From Lytechinus pictus (taxonomy: Eukaryota > Echinodermata > Echinoidea > Temnopleuroida > Toxopneustidae): 64,000 bases of DNA. The stretch is from contig NC_087245.1 in NCBI RefSeq assembly GCF_037042905.1, positions 7,021,501 through 7,085,500 on the forward strand, in the 5' to 3' direction. Below the pieces are notes generated by a model. It was not told where the DNA came from, did no database searches, and saw only the letters and a program-made list of their open reading frames with translations. The translations under genes and the position numbers were made by a program. Shown here one piece after another: positions 36,901 through 44,677 of the stretch. The first letter of the stretch is position 1. Every line of letters starts with the position of its first letter.

Positions 36901-39900
36901 TGTACTCAAACTCGCCATTGTGGATGAAGAGAGTGACGTCATATCACATTACCTTCTTCTTTCCAACGTATTTCTGATTGGTCTGATTTATTTCTTATAC
37001 ATATGCATGATAATTTTTCGTACGAAAAACTGGCGTCATTTCAAAGTCGATAATAAAAAAACAACATCCAAAGCAAGACGGAAGTGTATAGGCGGTGGCT
37101 GCTTCGCAGCCACAAATGCGTGGTCTTCGCCAGATCAGACGTATCTCTTGCGTTCAGCATAACAGCAAAGACAATACCTGCAGCCTCTGCCTAGATTATA
37201 GGCTAAATCCGGCTTGGTCCGTGCCTGGACAAGGCTGGTAATATTTCATGCATAAACCATGAAAGCTTCACTTCATAAAGCATATTTTCAAATCCAGTTT
37301 CACAACCATCTTTGTGAATTTGGTCATTTTATTTGCGACTTGCCTTCTATAAATAAATCTAATTGATGGTATTTTTGTCTTTCTAGCAATATGTTGGTTG
37401 GTCCTCCCTCAGAAGCATCCTCTAAACTTGGTGCCCTCATCAGCAAGGAACACCTTAATAAGGTCAAAGGTTATGTTGCACTCTCTGTAGAAGAAGGTGG
37501 CATGATCCATTGTGGTGAAGGGGTGGATGAGATATGTCTTCCACAAAAATATAAAAATGTAAGGTATTTCTCTATTGTCACTGTAAGTACACATTTACAA
37601 TAAATCAAGGAAATGAAGGAATAGCAATCTTGGTAGCCATGATTAAGCCCCGCAAAATGCACAGCTCATGTACAAGAGATACTAGAATACTAGTAACAAA
37701 ATATGAGTTGGTAATTTTCATAAGTACACTTAGAGATCCAGAAAGCATGTCAAAAAGTTTTCAACTATATCTATTAATACAAGATCTTGCACAGGAGTAC
37801 TTAGGGGGGGGATTGGACAACATAGGTCAATTATTTTAGTATTTTTTGGTTTTAAATATCATGGTTTAAATGTTGAGTTTATAAATACTAAGTTTTTAAA
37901 TATCTTCATACACTAAAGTGATGCAAAACATAACTATCATATGGAAATGAATGTATGTATGAATTTCAATTTTCTTCCTTGCTAGGGTTATTACATGCTA
38001 CCTACTGTAATAACAGGACTTGGACCCTATAGCAGGTGCATGCAGGAAGAGATCTTTGGCCCTGTTGTATGTATCGCTCCTTTCACCACAGAAGAAGATG
38101 TAAGTTGCGTGGTAGATCTAAGATATCAATGTTTCCAATGGGTGGTATTCTGAAAATTGTCTTAACTTTTCTTGTAAGTCAGCAAGATAACAGCTCGCTA
38201 AAATTCTCTTAAATTGGTATTCCGAAAATTGTCTTATCTCTGTAAGGACGTCCCCTATTTTATCTCTGACACGCCCAATATTTCATCATCAACCAATCAT
38301 TAAGCTTGTTACATGCTTAGGTCAACCAATAGAAGCATCTCTTCTGAAAAATAATGAAGCTCGTTGTTGATATGAGGCGTGATTTCCTTGCGCCCCCGAC
38401 GCTTATGCTTGTGCGCTTCTGTGCTAAAAATACACGTGGCTCTTCTCAAAGACATATTTTCTCTGAAAAGATTCATCGTCTCGAGCACCAATTTTTAATT
38501 GTTTAAAAGTCTACCAAGTCGTCATTATAATGTCTTTGGAATGTCTCCTTTTGTGAAACATGATGTTCTTGCGGGATGCAGCAAGAAATAATTATTGCAG
38601 ACGGACAAATATCACATGCAACAATAAGTTACAATAGCCCCCTACCTCTTGTAATTTTTTTGTATTTTCCAAGGAAGTTAACAGAACGCAAAGATAAGAG
38701 AATTTTCAGAATACCTTTTATCTCGATATGTTATCTTGCGCAAAGGGATATTTATGCGCCTTTTTTAACTTTACGCATAATTCTAGCTCAGACATCATAC
38801 GCGCTCAGCGAAAGTTACAAGAAAATTTACAAGAAAAGATACAAGAATTTTCGGAATACAGATTTTATTGTAACTCTAAAGATACAAGAATATTTCTCTT
38901 AAGACAATTTTCAGAATACGGCCCCAGATCATCCCTGATGTCTTTCTTGCAGGCTTAAATTACTGCTTAAACACATATCTTATTAATGGATATATCTTGC
39001 AAGTCCCAATGATATTCCATTGATGTTTAATAGTGGGAATGACAGAAATGTTTTTTTTCGTCAACTGCTTTGGGCTTTAATTTCTGGGTTACTTTTCATA
39101 AACACTTTTATGAAATGTAAAAAAGTACTATCAGGAATGAACTACATCAATCTAGTAGGCAAGAAGACTTATATCACAATGTTTTTTATGAATTGTATGA
39201 ATGGGTCCTTGAATCCATTTCTCAAAACTTTTATAGATATTCTTACTTTGATGAAATCAGTAGTATGCTCAGGAGTTAATCAAAATCAGTTATGCCACAA
39301 CGGATTCCAACTGGGGCTGGTATGTTGGACATGAAACGATCAGAAGAAGATGAGATAGCGCTTTATATCCTCTGGCAAAAGTGCTATATTATATAATGAA
39401 CAAATATGTATGCAGAGCTGCCAAGTAGTACGTTTTGTACGTATTTTGTCCGTTTTTTGTTTAAAATCCGTATGTACGTTTTTTCCATGAAAAATATGTT
39501 TTTCAAAATTTTGAGTATGCCTTGTAATTCATGTATGTGCCTTTAGTTTAGAGTGATTTGTACGAACGTAGAGGGCAGCATGCAACACATGGAACTGAAC
39601 TTCCGTGGGCATAGATCGGCACTTGCGCTATCTCACATGTGTATGGCCACCAGAGGAGATGGTCGGAACTATGGTTCCTGAAGTGATGCTGGAATTTCCG
39701 GAGGGGCACAGCCCTAAAGGAAAATTGTTGCGTTTGCTTCACTGAGGGGACCATAGTATCACCAGACCTCCAATCAGAGTCCGTATATATCAGGTTTATA
39801 TCCGTCATCGATACTATTATTATTATTATTAAGTACAACAGATTGGAAATTTAATTGAATGAATAACAATAAGGATTCGGTCTTTGAGTGAGAAATTATT

Positions 39901-42601
39901 AAAATTTGAGAAAAGGTGGACGTGATTGATCATTGCGTGTGCATACGCACACTGTTACAATCTCATGCGATTGATTTAAGCCCTTCCTATCAAGCCAAAA
40001 ATAGTTTTGGACCTATTTAAGGCTTGGGGTACTATTCCCTGGCTTGTGACGTCAGATGTCGGGATTCATGGCCATTTTTGCAAATTTTATGACATTGGTT
40101 GGAACTATCATTGATCACATGACAAGGTTTGGACCAATCACCTGTTCAGATTTTTATAATGACAGATATAAATTCAGCTATTGTAATTTTATTAGGTGGT
40201 CTGTCAAAGACAGATCACCTCTTGATTTCGCTAGAATTTTCTTTCTTTATTTATTTATTCTTTATTTATTTTTATTTCTTCCGTACACTTTTTTGTACAC
40301 ACGTTCACTGGAAATCGACATGGTCAATTTCCTTCAAATTTCTGTCAGTCATCAAGCCCTATGATTTCAAGTTAAATCAACTTTTTCAAGGTCATCGTGA
40401 CGTCATCCAGGCGCCATTTTGTAAAAATCAGGTCATTATCATATCTCGATAACGAGTCATCAAAAATCAACTATATTTGGTATACATCAACTTCAGGTCA
40501 ACGGTCAACTAAAAATTTAATCAAATTCCGCGCGCGCACCTCGACGCGCACGTACGCGCGCATTAAAATTTTAAAATGCTCAAATTCGTTCCAAATTAAT
40601 TTTACATACGTTTCAGGCCATTTTAAGCATTTTGCAAAAAAACGCGCGCACGCACATGCGCGCTGCATTTTTCAACATAGAATCGCCAAATTTTTTTATA
40701 TCAATGCACCGATAATATAATTCTGAACAATTTGATACCTTGATCAACCTTCTACGACAAGTAATAACGAAATTATCACCCGTTAAACTTTGCAGCACGT
40801 GTGCGCGCGAGCTCTCACTACAGGCCATATATGGGCAAAAACAGGTCTATTGAAAATTCACTGTAGCTCTTTAAATAGTCCGTTGACCCCAATTTTTTTT
40901 TTCATATATCGATAGAGTATGAGTTGTAGATTTGATTTCATGTCACCATTGTCCCTCAATTTGATCATGACGTCATCAAAATTGCGCCTAAACTGAAAAT
41001 TTCTTTTTTTCAAAAATGACGTCATCAAATTTATCCAATATTGATCATTTTTCGCCCAGATTTCGATATGTTGTAGTTTAGAATGTACTCTTTCTCGTCA
41101 GTTAGCATGAATTTTCATTTTGAAAAACGCATCATGGTGTAAAATTGCGATGAAAAGAGGCATGTCATTTTTCCTCATTTTACGTGTAATCTCTATGGGA
41201 CATGACTTTTTCTCAAAACTAGATTCTACATTCCTCTATTTCGTGAGCTATATCTCCATTTTTTCTTGTTAGTTATCCCTGAGCTTTTGGTATGATGTAG
41301 CAGAGATTCTAAGCTTTCGGAAGTGTGCCCTCCATTTTTCGATCAGATGCCAGGATCATGCCCGTTTTTCGCTTGCAAAATTGGATTTGTAATTCTCAAA
41401 TTTGCTTACGTGTAATCTCTATGGGAACGTGTAATCTCTATGGGGAATATCGTGGCTCAATGGATAACGCACTTGACTTGAGTTCTCGGGGGCGCAGGTT
41501 CGAGTCCTGGGGGTGAACAAGATGATTTTTTTTTTCTTTCTACCACCTCGTACATGATCTTTTATGATAATTAAAAGGTATGAAAGTTAAAATTTAGCAA
41601 GATTAAACAGATTATAATTACTTTTTTCATATCACATGTATTTTCATATATCAAAGAGACCCTTTTCACAGTGCTTTATCATCTCCCGTCTTTCACAAGT
41701 ATTCCATCCATAATGAACATTCCGTTGTCATCATGAAGATCATATTGATCTGCTTGAACATGGTAATGGTGATCATGATGGCGAGAATAAGGACAGACCA
41801 CCTAATTCGTCCGCATGACGAATTAAAATCTAGTTATTATTATTGTTGTTTGTTATTGTGTTGCTGCTGCTGTTATATATTTTTCGTTATTACTTTACAG
41901 GCAATTGAAAAGGCAAACTCTGTGAAGTTTGGACTCTCCGCTTGTGTTTGGACCAATGATGTTAGAAGAACACACCATGTTTCTCAGAAACTACAGGTCA
42001 GTGTCTGAAAATTCTTCAGCCATTTGAAATCAGCTACTCTCAACAGGGTTCTGAACATTTGTTACTGAAAAATGATTTGTAAGCTGATTAATTGATATAC
42101 CAATATAACGCTCCTTGAATGGAATGTGAGGCGTTGCCTACGAAGAAAGTGCTTCTTCATTTGTAAAGGTGTTTATGACAGAATACATTTTTTTAGGCTA
42201 TTTAGAGGAAGAATGTTTAACTTTAAAAATAATGGTTCAGTATGGGCATAGTAACTGGAGTTGATGGTACATAGCGCAAAGCAATTGCCTTACGTATTTT
42301 TTTTTTGTGGTTTCATTATATTTTCGGTTGACATGAATGAGTTTTATACAAGGATACAATGAATAAATACTTGTATCCACATTTTATTGTGTATATCTGC
42401 TTTGCATTTTATTAAATTAATAAATGAATTGAATATCATCTGCCTGTCTTGCAGGTTGGAACTGTCTGGGTCAATTGCTGGATGGTACGTGATCTCAATA
42501 TGCCTTTCGGAGGGATGAAGGCTTCTGGGATAGGTCGGGAAGGAGTCAATGAATCCATTGAATTCTTCACGGAAGCCAAGTGTATCTGTATCAAGCATTG
42601 A
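18741..42601 (+). CDS. ALDH8A1: ALDH8A1, 2-aminomuconic semialdehyde dehydrogenase (nine exons)
   Basis: Exons 18741-18913, 24797-24997, 25872-26080, 32625-32791, 32976-33151, 37387-37558, 37986-38099, 41901-41996 and 42455-42601 join in phase to 1,455 nt, 484 residues plus stop; human ALDH8A1 is 487. All introns are GT-AG. The product is a cytosolic NAD-dependent dehydrogenase that oxidises 2-aminomuconate semialdehyde in tryptophan-kynurenine breakdown; older work also gave it retinal activity. Visible landmarks are VENFIDGKF at the N-terminus, SPWN (oxyanion Asn152), KPSE (Lys175), SFTGGTETG (225-233), the general base Glu250 in LELGGK, catalytic Cys284 in NQGEICLC, EEIFGP (387-392) and FGGMKASGIGREG near the end. 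The start at 18741 gives the family N-terminus; in-frame ATGs at 18702 and 18609 would add 13 or 44 residues. No broken exon is seen, so the gene looks functional. Introns are loaded with transposons. Confidence 0.93.
19134..19206. repeat. Hairpin in ALDH8A1 intron 1
   Basis: CTTCGGTCTCTGTTATGTTGG is closely mirrored by CCAAATACAGAGACCGAAG about 30 bp later. It may be the end pair of a small MITE. The rest of intron 1 up to 21.8 kb shows no recognisable feature. Confidence 0.5.
21874..22136. mobile_element. Palindromic MITE in intron 1
   Basis: GTGCCTTCGATTAGGAATG and ACAAAATGCTGTTTTGAAGA on the left are mirrored by TCTTCAAAACAGCATTTTGT and GCTAATCGAAGGTACG on the right. The AT-rich centre (TAATAATTATTATTC-like) completes a hairpin of about 130-bp arms. 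No ORF. Confidence 0.8.
22815..22957 (+). repeat. Fragment of the CAGTGGCGTA repeat family (family D)
   Basis: Starts AACAGTGGCATACAGATGGG, passes through a G/C-rich run and a purine-rich stretch, and ends TTTTCTGAATATTATGTC then AAAATCTATCACA. The same order recurs several times at 30.7-32.3 kb. Confidence 0.6.
22960..24066 (+). repeat. Tandem ~150-190-bp repeat block (family F)
   Basis: About five to six units, each with TCATAACTTT(G), ATGGA(C/T)(C/T)T, TTCATGAAACTTGGACATAA, (T)CAAGTAT(T/C)A(C/T)TGAACATCC, GAGTTTCAGGTCACATGACC and AAGGTCAAAGGTCA. The right end reads GTGAGACTGCTAGAGGCGCT. An inverted copy with the same ends is at 51.4-52.4 kb, so this is a mobile unit with an internal tandem array, not a local expansion only. 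Transposition class unknown. Confidence 0.8.
24797..24997 (+). CDS. ALDH8A1: ALDH8A1 exon 2
   Basis: Completes codon 58 and encodes to residue 124 plus two bases: WSSKSPTERAKVMNKIADL, ESKDQGKP, IPRAVHNFRFFASS. Acceptor TAAATAG before 24797; donor at 24998, phase 2. Confidence 0.9.
25450..25830. repeat. Polypyrimidine tract in intron 2
   Basis: About 380 bp of almost pure C and T with scattered A, degenerate CCCTCTCC-type repeats. It lies 40 bp before the exon 3 acceptor and gives the proline/serine-rich ORFs here, which I do not regard as coding. Such a tract could form triplex DNA. Confidence 0.7.
25872..26080 (+). CDS. ALDH8A1: ALDH8A1 exon 3
   Basis: Encodes residues 125-194 plus one base: NYTMHMPIGVVGLISPWN with the oxyanion-hole Asn152, then KIAPCIAYGN and KPSEMTSVTSWMIAKLL. 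Acceptor GTCCTAG, donor at 26081, phase 1. Confidence 0.92.
26175..26894. mobile_element. piggyBac-like MITE (family C), 720 bp
   Basis: TTAA flanks it at 26171-26174 and 26895-26898, and it begins CCCTAA and ends AAGGG. Near the left end is a long G run and the palindrome GGGCCATTATGGCCC, then GATCTCAGCC. Near the right end is TTTGGTCTCAAAATTTG and GCGAGACTT. The same landmarks, in inverted order, occur in the element at 29656-30410. TTAA targets and CCC ends fit piggyBac-type transposition. It has inserted into another repeat whose TCTGGTTTAACTTAAACC-like centre it interrupts. Confidence 0.8.
27625..28202. mobile_element. TTAA-flanked foldback MITE, family A, 578 bp
   Basis: TTAA at 27621-27624 and 28203-28206 flanks inverted ends AGGGATGGTCCGGGCTGAAA and TTTCAGCCCGATCCATCCCT. 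The arms mirror each other for about 200 bp, including AGCAAAATGCTGAAAATTTC, a GATAACAAATAATAAAGTTA block near +92 and GTGGGCTGATGATGTCAC. No ORF. An older copy is at 4754-5327. Confidence 0.9.
28210..29061. other. ALDH8A1 intron 3 sequence, nothing recognised
   Basis: AT-rich intron sequence between two MITEs. It includes A-rich runs but no exon-like segment with ALDH homology and no clear repeat. Confidence 0.5.
29066..29629. mobile_element. TTAA-flanked foldback MITE, family B, 564 bp
   Basis: TTAA at 29062-29065 and 29630-29633 flanks AGGACAAGTCCACCCC and GAGGTGGACTTGACCT. The subterminal AATAAGAAAGTTATGACAT block lies near +92 and its mirror ATGTCATAACTTTCTTATT near -95. A half copy is at 46680-46830. 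No ORF. It sits 22 bp from the next TTAA element. Confidence 0.9.
29656..30410. mobile_element. piggyBac-like MITE (family C), 755 bp
   Basis: Perfect 16-bp terminal inverted repeats CCCTAAAAGGACTGGG and CCCAGTCCTTTTAGGG, with TTAA at 29652-29655 on the left and ATAA on the right. Both subterminal regions have GGGCCATSATGGCCCC-type palindromes. TTTGGTCTCAAAAGTTG (minus strand) and GATCTCAGCC link it to 26175-26894. No transposase ORF. Confidence 0.85.
30700..32280 (+). repeat. Cluster of family D repeats
   Basis: Several copies in a row. Starts like CAGTGGCGTAACAGGC (30700), CAGTGGTGTACAGATGG (31794) and CAGTGGTGTATACACC (32095) are followed by G/C runs, a purine-rich tract (longest 30780-31060) and TTTTCTGAATATTATGTC with AAAATCTATCACA. 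Two copies continue into TTGCTCGCTCG or CTTGCTTCGTTCACTCG. A likely short retroposed family; the hydrophobic ORFs on the minus strand are translations of the purine tract. Confidence 0.65.
32625..32791 (+). CDS. ALDH8A1: ALDH8A1 exon 4
   Basis: Completes Gly195 and runs to Glu250: LPNGVVNMVFGDGPEAG, then VPLVSFTGGTETGKKI of the NAD-binding fold. The last codon is the general-base Glu250, so the catalytic LELGGK motif spans the intron. Acceptor TTAATTAG, donor at 32792, phase 0. Confidence 0.93.
32976..33151 (+). CDS. ALDH8A1: ALDH8A1 exon 5 with catalytic cysteine
   Basis: Encodes residues 251-308 plus two bases: LGGKNAALVFDDVDLDE, then FINQGEICLCMSRIFV with nucleophile Cys284. Donor GTAAG at 33152-33156, phase 2. 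A MITE has inserted at the very next base after GTAAG. Confidence 0.93.
33165..33624. mobile_element. 460-bp MITE with 8-bp target duplication (hAT-like)
   Basis: CCTAATAC is repeated exactly at 33157-33164 and 33625-33632. The element starts CGGGG followed by a long G run and GGCACTCA, and ends TGAGTGCC, a C run and CGGG, so the termini are inverted. An 8-bp duplication fits the hAT superfamily. No ORF. It lies directly behind the exon 5 splice donor. A related C-run end fragment is at 62788-62835. Confidence 0.8.
34047..35090 (-). CDS. Tc1-like transposase, DD34E, intact
   Basis: 347 residues, no stop or frameshift. The N-terminus has two helix-turn-helix-like regions: LSQRRVARMMGVSHSVISRA (the first DNA-binding half) and RNRFHSARRLNNDF to QTIRNRLHRANMHARRP. 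The catalytic domain has FTDESRF (first Asp), VMVWGGI, FMDDNARAH (second Asp) and WPARSPDLNPIEHVWD (Glu). Exactly 34 residues separate the second Asp from the Glu, the DD34E spacing of Tc1. It cuts and pastes at TA sites. Codon use is GC-richer than the surrounding DNA. The true start may be the second Met (MPRHHLSE). An open frame suggests recent arrival; activity also needs an intact right end, which is split here. Confidence 0.93.
   Translation of the reverse strand: MPTTAMPRHHLSETDVARALGMLEAGLSQRRVARMMGVSHSVISRANQRHRETGLYSERPRSGRPVSTTPRDDRYLTNLSLRNRFHSARRLNNDFAAATGVIVSTQTIRNRLHRANMHARRPAQCVPLTPAHRRIRLNWAREHVRWTRQQWRRVLFTDESRFSLDHNDGRSKVWRRPGERFADPCIAEHDRYGGGSVMVWGGITYANRTRLYVVPGGAMTGVRYRDEVLEPIVVPFAENVGQNIIFMDDNARAHRARVVTEFLEGQGIERMEWPARSPDLNPIEHVWDMMGRSLEQLEAHPLGLQQLGVALEAAWDALDVRDINRLISSMRQRCEAVIAAGGGHTRY
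35067..35580 (-). repeat. Three tandem units covering the transposase start region
   Basis: A unit of about 170 bp occurs three times, near 35067-35232, 35235-35404 and 35405-35580. Each has CTTGGCATTGCT, GTTGTTGATTGTA, GACTAAAGAC and GAAAATGC on the + strand. The first unit contains the transposase ATG; the other two repeat ATGCCAAGATACAGCTGTCC, a start-like ATGCCAAGA that then leaves the transposase frame. Confidence 0.75.
35669..36263. mobile_element. TTAA-flanked MITE nested in the Tc1 right end, 595 bp
   Basis: TTAA at 35665-35668 and 36264-36267 flanks AGGGGAATCCAGCC and GTTGGATTCCCCT. It interrupts the Tc1 terminal repeat: TTAAAAAGTGGTCCTTAA stands on one side and TTAACTTTTTTTGAGTAGTG on the other, together the exact mirror of the left terminus. 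Subterminal CAATAAGAAAGTTATAG near +93 is mirrored by CATAACTTTCTTGTTG near -93. Confidence 0.92.
36430..37230. mobile_element. Foldback element in ALDH8A1 intron 5
   Basis: Arms of about 110 bp, 36508-36621 and 37078-37190, mirror each other: GCTGTTATGCTGAACGCAAG, GATACGTCTGATCTGGCGAA and TGGCTGCGAAGCAGCCA. The last is itself a palindrome. Weaker matching extends to about 36430 and 37230 (CAAGCCAGG / CCGGCTTGG). The centre has no recognisable protein. It abuts the exon 6 region within 160 bp. Confidence 0.75.
37387..37558 (+). CDS. ALDH8A1: ALDH8A1 exon 6
   Basis: Completes codon 309 and runs to residue 366: NMLVGPPSEASSKLGALISK, KVKGYVALSVEEG, CGEGVDEICLP. I place the donor at AAT|GTAAGG, phase 0, because this joins to GYYMLPTVIT as in the family; an alternative GT five bases on breaks the frame. 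Confidence 0.9.
37986..38099 (+). CDS. ALDH8A1: ALDH8A1 exon 7
   Basis: Residues 367-404: GYYMLPTVITGLG, then CMQEEIFGPVVCIAPFTTEED. EEIFGP carries the Glu and Phe that bind the NAD ribose. Acceptor TTGCTAG, donor GTAAGT at 38100, phase 0. Confidence 0.92.
38143..38923. mobile_element. MITE with GTATTCTGAAAATTGTCTTA ends
   Basis: GGTATTCTGAAAATTGTC near 38144 is mirrored by GACAATTTTCAGAATACGGC ending near 38923. A second copy of the motif (GGTATTCCGAAAATTGTC) lies inside at about 38217, and TTACAAGAAAATTTACAAG units mirror the TTTTCTTGTAAGTC of the left side. It lies 40 bp after exon 7. No protein recognised. Confidence 0.7.
38924..41449. other. ALDH8A1 intron 7, repeat-like, no exon
   Basis: No coding segment recognised. 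The stretch 39990-41440 has GCGC-rich alternating runs (40530-40660), four perfect TGACGTCA octamers at 40047, 40398, 40968 and 41017, and three copies of GTAATCTCTATGGG (about 41188, 41411, 41430). It looks like a decayed mobile element. 39420-39820 has TACGT(T)TT runs and nothing else I can name. Confidence 0.5.
41450..41518 (+). repeat. tRNA-like sequence, probable SINE head
   Basis: A-box-like TGGCTCAATGGATAACGC is followed 35 bp later by a B box GGTTCGAGTCC. The acceptor stem does not pair convincingly and the 3' side runs into a T-run, so I call it a tRNA-derived repeat rather than a working tRNA. Confidence 0.55.
41901..41996 (+). CDS. ALDH8A1: ALDH8A1 exon 8
   Basis: Residues 405-436: AIEKANSVKFGLSACVWTND, then HHVSQKLQ. 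Acceptor TACTTTACAG, donor GTCAGTG at 41997, phase 0. Confidence 0.92.
42455..42601 (+). CDS. ALDH8A1: ALDH8A1 exon 9 (terminal)
   Basis: Residues 437-484 and TGA: VGTVWVNCWMVRDLNMPFGG, MKASGIGREG, ending FFTEAKCICIKH, which matches the family C-terminus. Acceptor GTCTTGCAG. Confidence 0.93.
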   Translation, partial: VGTVWVNCWMVRDLNMPFGGMKASGIGREGVNESIEFFTEAKCICIKH

Positions 42602-43570
42602 ATGACGATCTTCCAATGTCTTTATTCATAAACAAAGCATCTTGTTGTTCTCTCCAAAAATCCATGATATTTGCATTTTGGCATATTTATCGTTGCATGA
42701 GGAAGGCTGTTATTGATGAACCATTAACCCAGTTCACTTTACCTGAAATTAGGGATCTGTTTAGTCAAGACTTGATGAACTTTATATGCTAATATATTTA
42801 GAAACATTATACATGTGTTTTGTTTGAACTAGGTATGATTATGTTAATATGTGTACAAAAGTTAGGGATCTTTGGAGTTTGAATTACATATAGGTGAGTC
42901 TATAAGAGATTTGCAGTTATTACTAGTGGGTCTTTGTTAACATAATGAGAGAGGTTATATATTTGACGTGCACTTCCAATTGAGTGAGCTCATGTTAAGG
43001 CCCAGTACCACTGCACAAACTGATGCAGAGAGGATCTTGCCATCCGTTCGAAAGGACTGTCGTGAGGAAGCCTGGCAGATGTACAGAGGGAGTGAATTTC
43101 AGAGTGTTGGGAATACTACTTCAAAGGCTATGATATGTTTATAACTGACCACAGAGACAAATGACTATTAATGCAAACATTCTTTGCATCTTATGGTCCA
43201 CCAACAGTGCTGGGCATGATAAAATGCCTTCGACACATTTTATGTTTGAAAAAGGGGTTTTAGGCAGGGTTAAATATGGTAGATGAGTGTTTGGACTTAT
43301 CTTTCAAAAGGAAAGAGGGACTTTAACTTTATACGGGGAAAGGGGAGACTTTTTTCTCACATTTTTCGCCAATTTTGCCCATTTCTGGAGTGGATGAAAA
43401 CAGATGGCGCCACCACCAAATATTGTGCTCATTTTCTGTGTCCTTTATGCATACGTTTTGTGTCCATCGGGCAGTGGGACCGGGCCTTTAATACATGTAG
43501 GGGACCTAGGCTTATTTTCAGTAATCTTCAGTCAGAACTTAGTAAGCTTATTTTGATGGATAAAAGTGTG
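42602..43570 (+). other. Probable ALDH8A1 3' UTR and flank
   Basis: No further coding exon. I did not find a convincing AATAAA close to the stop codon, so the transcript end is not placed. The ORFs at 42580 and 43283 show no family features. Confidence 0.35.
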
Positions 43571-43916
43571 GAAGAGCCATGGTGTAGTGGTTCTGACTCT
43601 CGCCTTGTAAACAGGGGGTCGTGTGGTTGAATCCCACCGCGGTCTAGCATCCTTTGGCAAGGCGTTAATCCACACTATGCCACTCTCGACCCAGCTGCTA
43701 AATGGGCACCTGGTAGGATGTGAAAGTTATTGTAAGTTTGAATTTGCCAGCGCCATTATGAGGCTGCAATGAATATAGGGAATGCTCCCCAGAGAGTGGA
43801 AATTGTGCACTTTTTTGCGATATTGAAATTAATCCAAAGACCGGGGTAATGATACGCTGTAAAGCGCTTTGGGCCATCTGGGAAAAGGGCTACATAAAAA
43901 CTAGCTATTATTATTG
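43571..43916 (+). mobile_element. tRNA-derived SINE, second copy
   Basis: Same family as 2466-2784: GAGCCATGGTGTAGTGGTTC, B-box-like GGTTGAATCCCACC, TTTGGCAAGGCGTTAATCC, GGTAGGATGTGAAAG, then GTAAAGCGCTTTGGGCC and a (TTA)n tail. This copy keeps more of the 3' part. Confidence 0.88.
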
Positions 43917-44053
43917 TAGAGAATTTATAAATTCATTTAGCCAGAACTGAGTGAGCTTATTTGGATATGTTACAAGAATTCATAAATTTGTATAGTTAGA
44001 AATATGTGAGTGTGTTAGAGATAGAAGTTAGAGATCTATGGAGTTAAGCACTA

Positions 44054-44673
44054 CGGCCGTCAGATGGTAAAACGGTCTCGAAAATAGCTGTTCTGAGAAA
44101 AATGACTTTAAAGTTTAGAGGTTTGAGCTTTTTTATGAGACGGAAATAATGCATTTTTAGCAATGGGAAAAGAAGAAGCACAATAAACACTAATAACTGA
44201 AGAATTTTATTAATGCTTTTTTGGGGATTTCATTATGACATAGATAAGACTTTTGTGTAGATTTTACCATCTTACCCCAATGCACAATATTCTTCAGCGA
44301 TTTTCGAGATAGACCGTTTTACCATCTGACGGCCGTGTGACGTGGCGGAAAACTGGTCTAACTCGAAGATAGTCCATTTTACCATCTGGACAGCGATGAT
44401 TCAAAAATCTCAATTAAGAAGGTTTATGTAAAAGATTTTACCTCCAAACGATATTACCGACAATGGGCTAACTCAAAGATAGACCATTTTACCATCAAAT
44501 CTGAAGGAAAAATACAAAAAAGTACCAAGATAGCGGAAATTATCTCTAAATCAAGACATGATGGGATTTTAGCGATAGCACCATTGGAAAGAACGCCCTC
44601 ACATTACAAGGAAAGTGAATTTACCTCAAAAAGTCAAATTTTCGAGTTAGACCGTTTTACCATCTGACGGCCG
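44054..44673. mobile_element. 620-bp terminal-inverted-repeat element with internal terminal motifs
   Basis: CGGCCGTCAGATGGTAAAAC at 44054 is mirrored by GTTTTACCATCTGACGGCCG ending 44673; ACTA flanks both sides (44050-44053, 44674-44677). Inside, the motif (T)AGACCGTTTTACCATCTG recurs at about 44306, 44365 and 44470, the first with the whole CTGACGGCCG end. No ORF. Superfamily not identified. Confidence 0.82.
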
Positions 44674-44677
44674 ACTA

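Noticed and set aside
41450-41518. A functional tRNA gene
   Set aside because: The A and B boxes are present, but the acceptor stem does not pair, and the context is repetitive. Kept only as a tRNA-like repeat.
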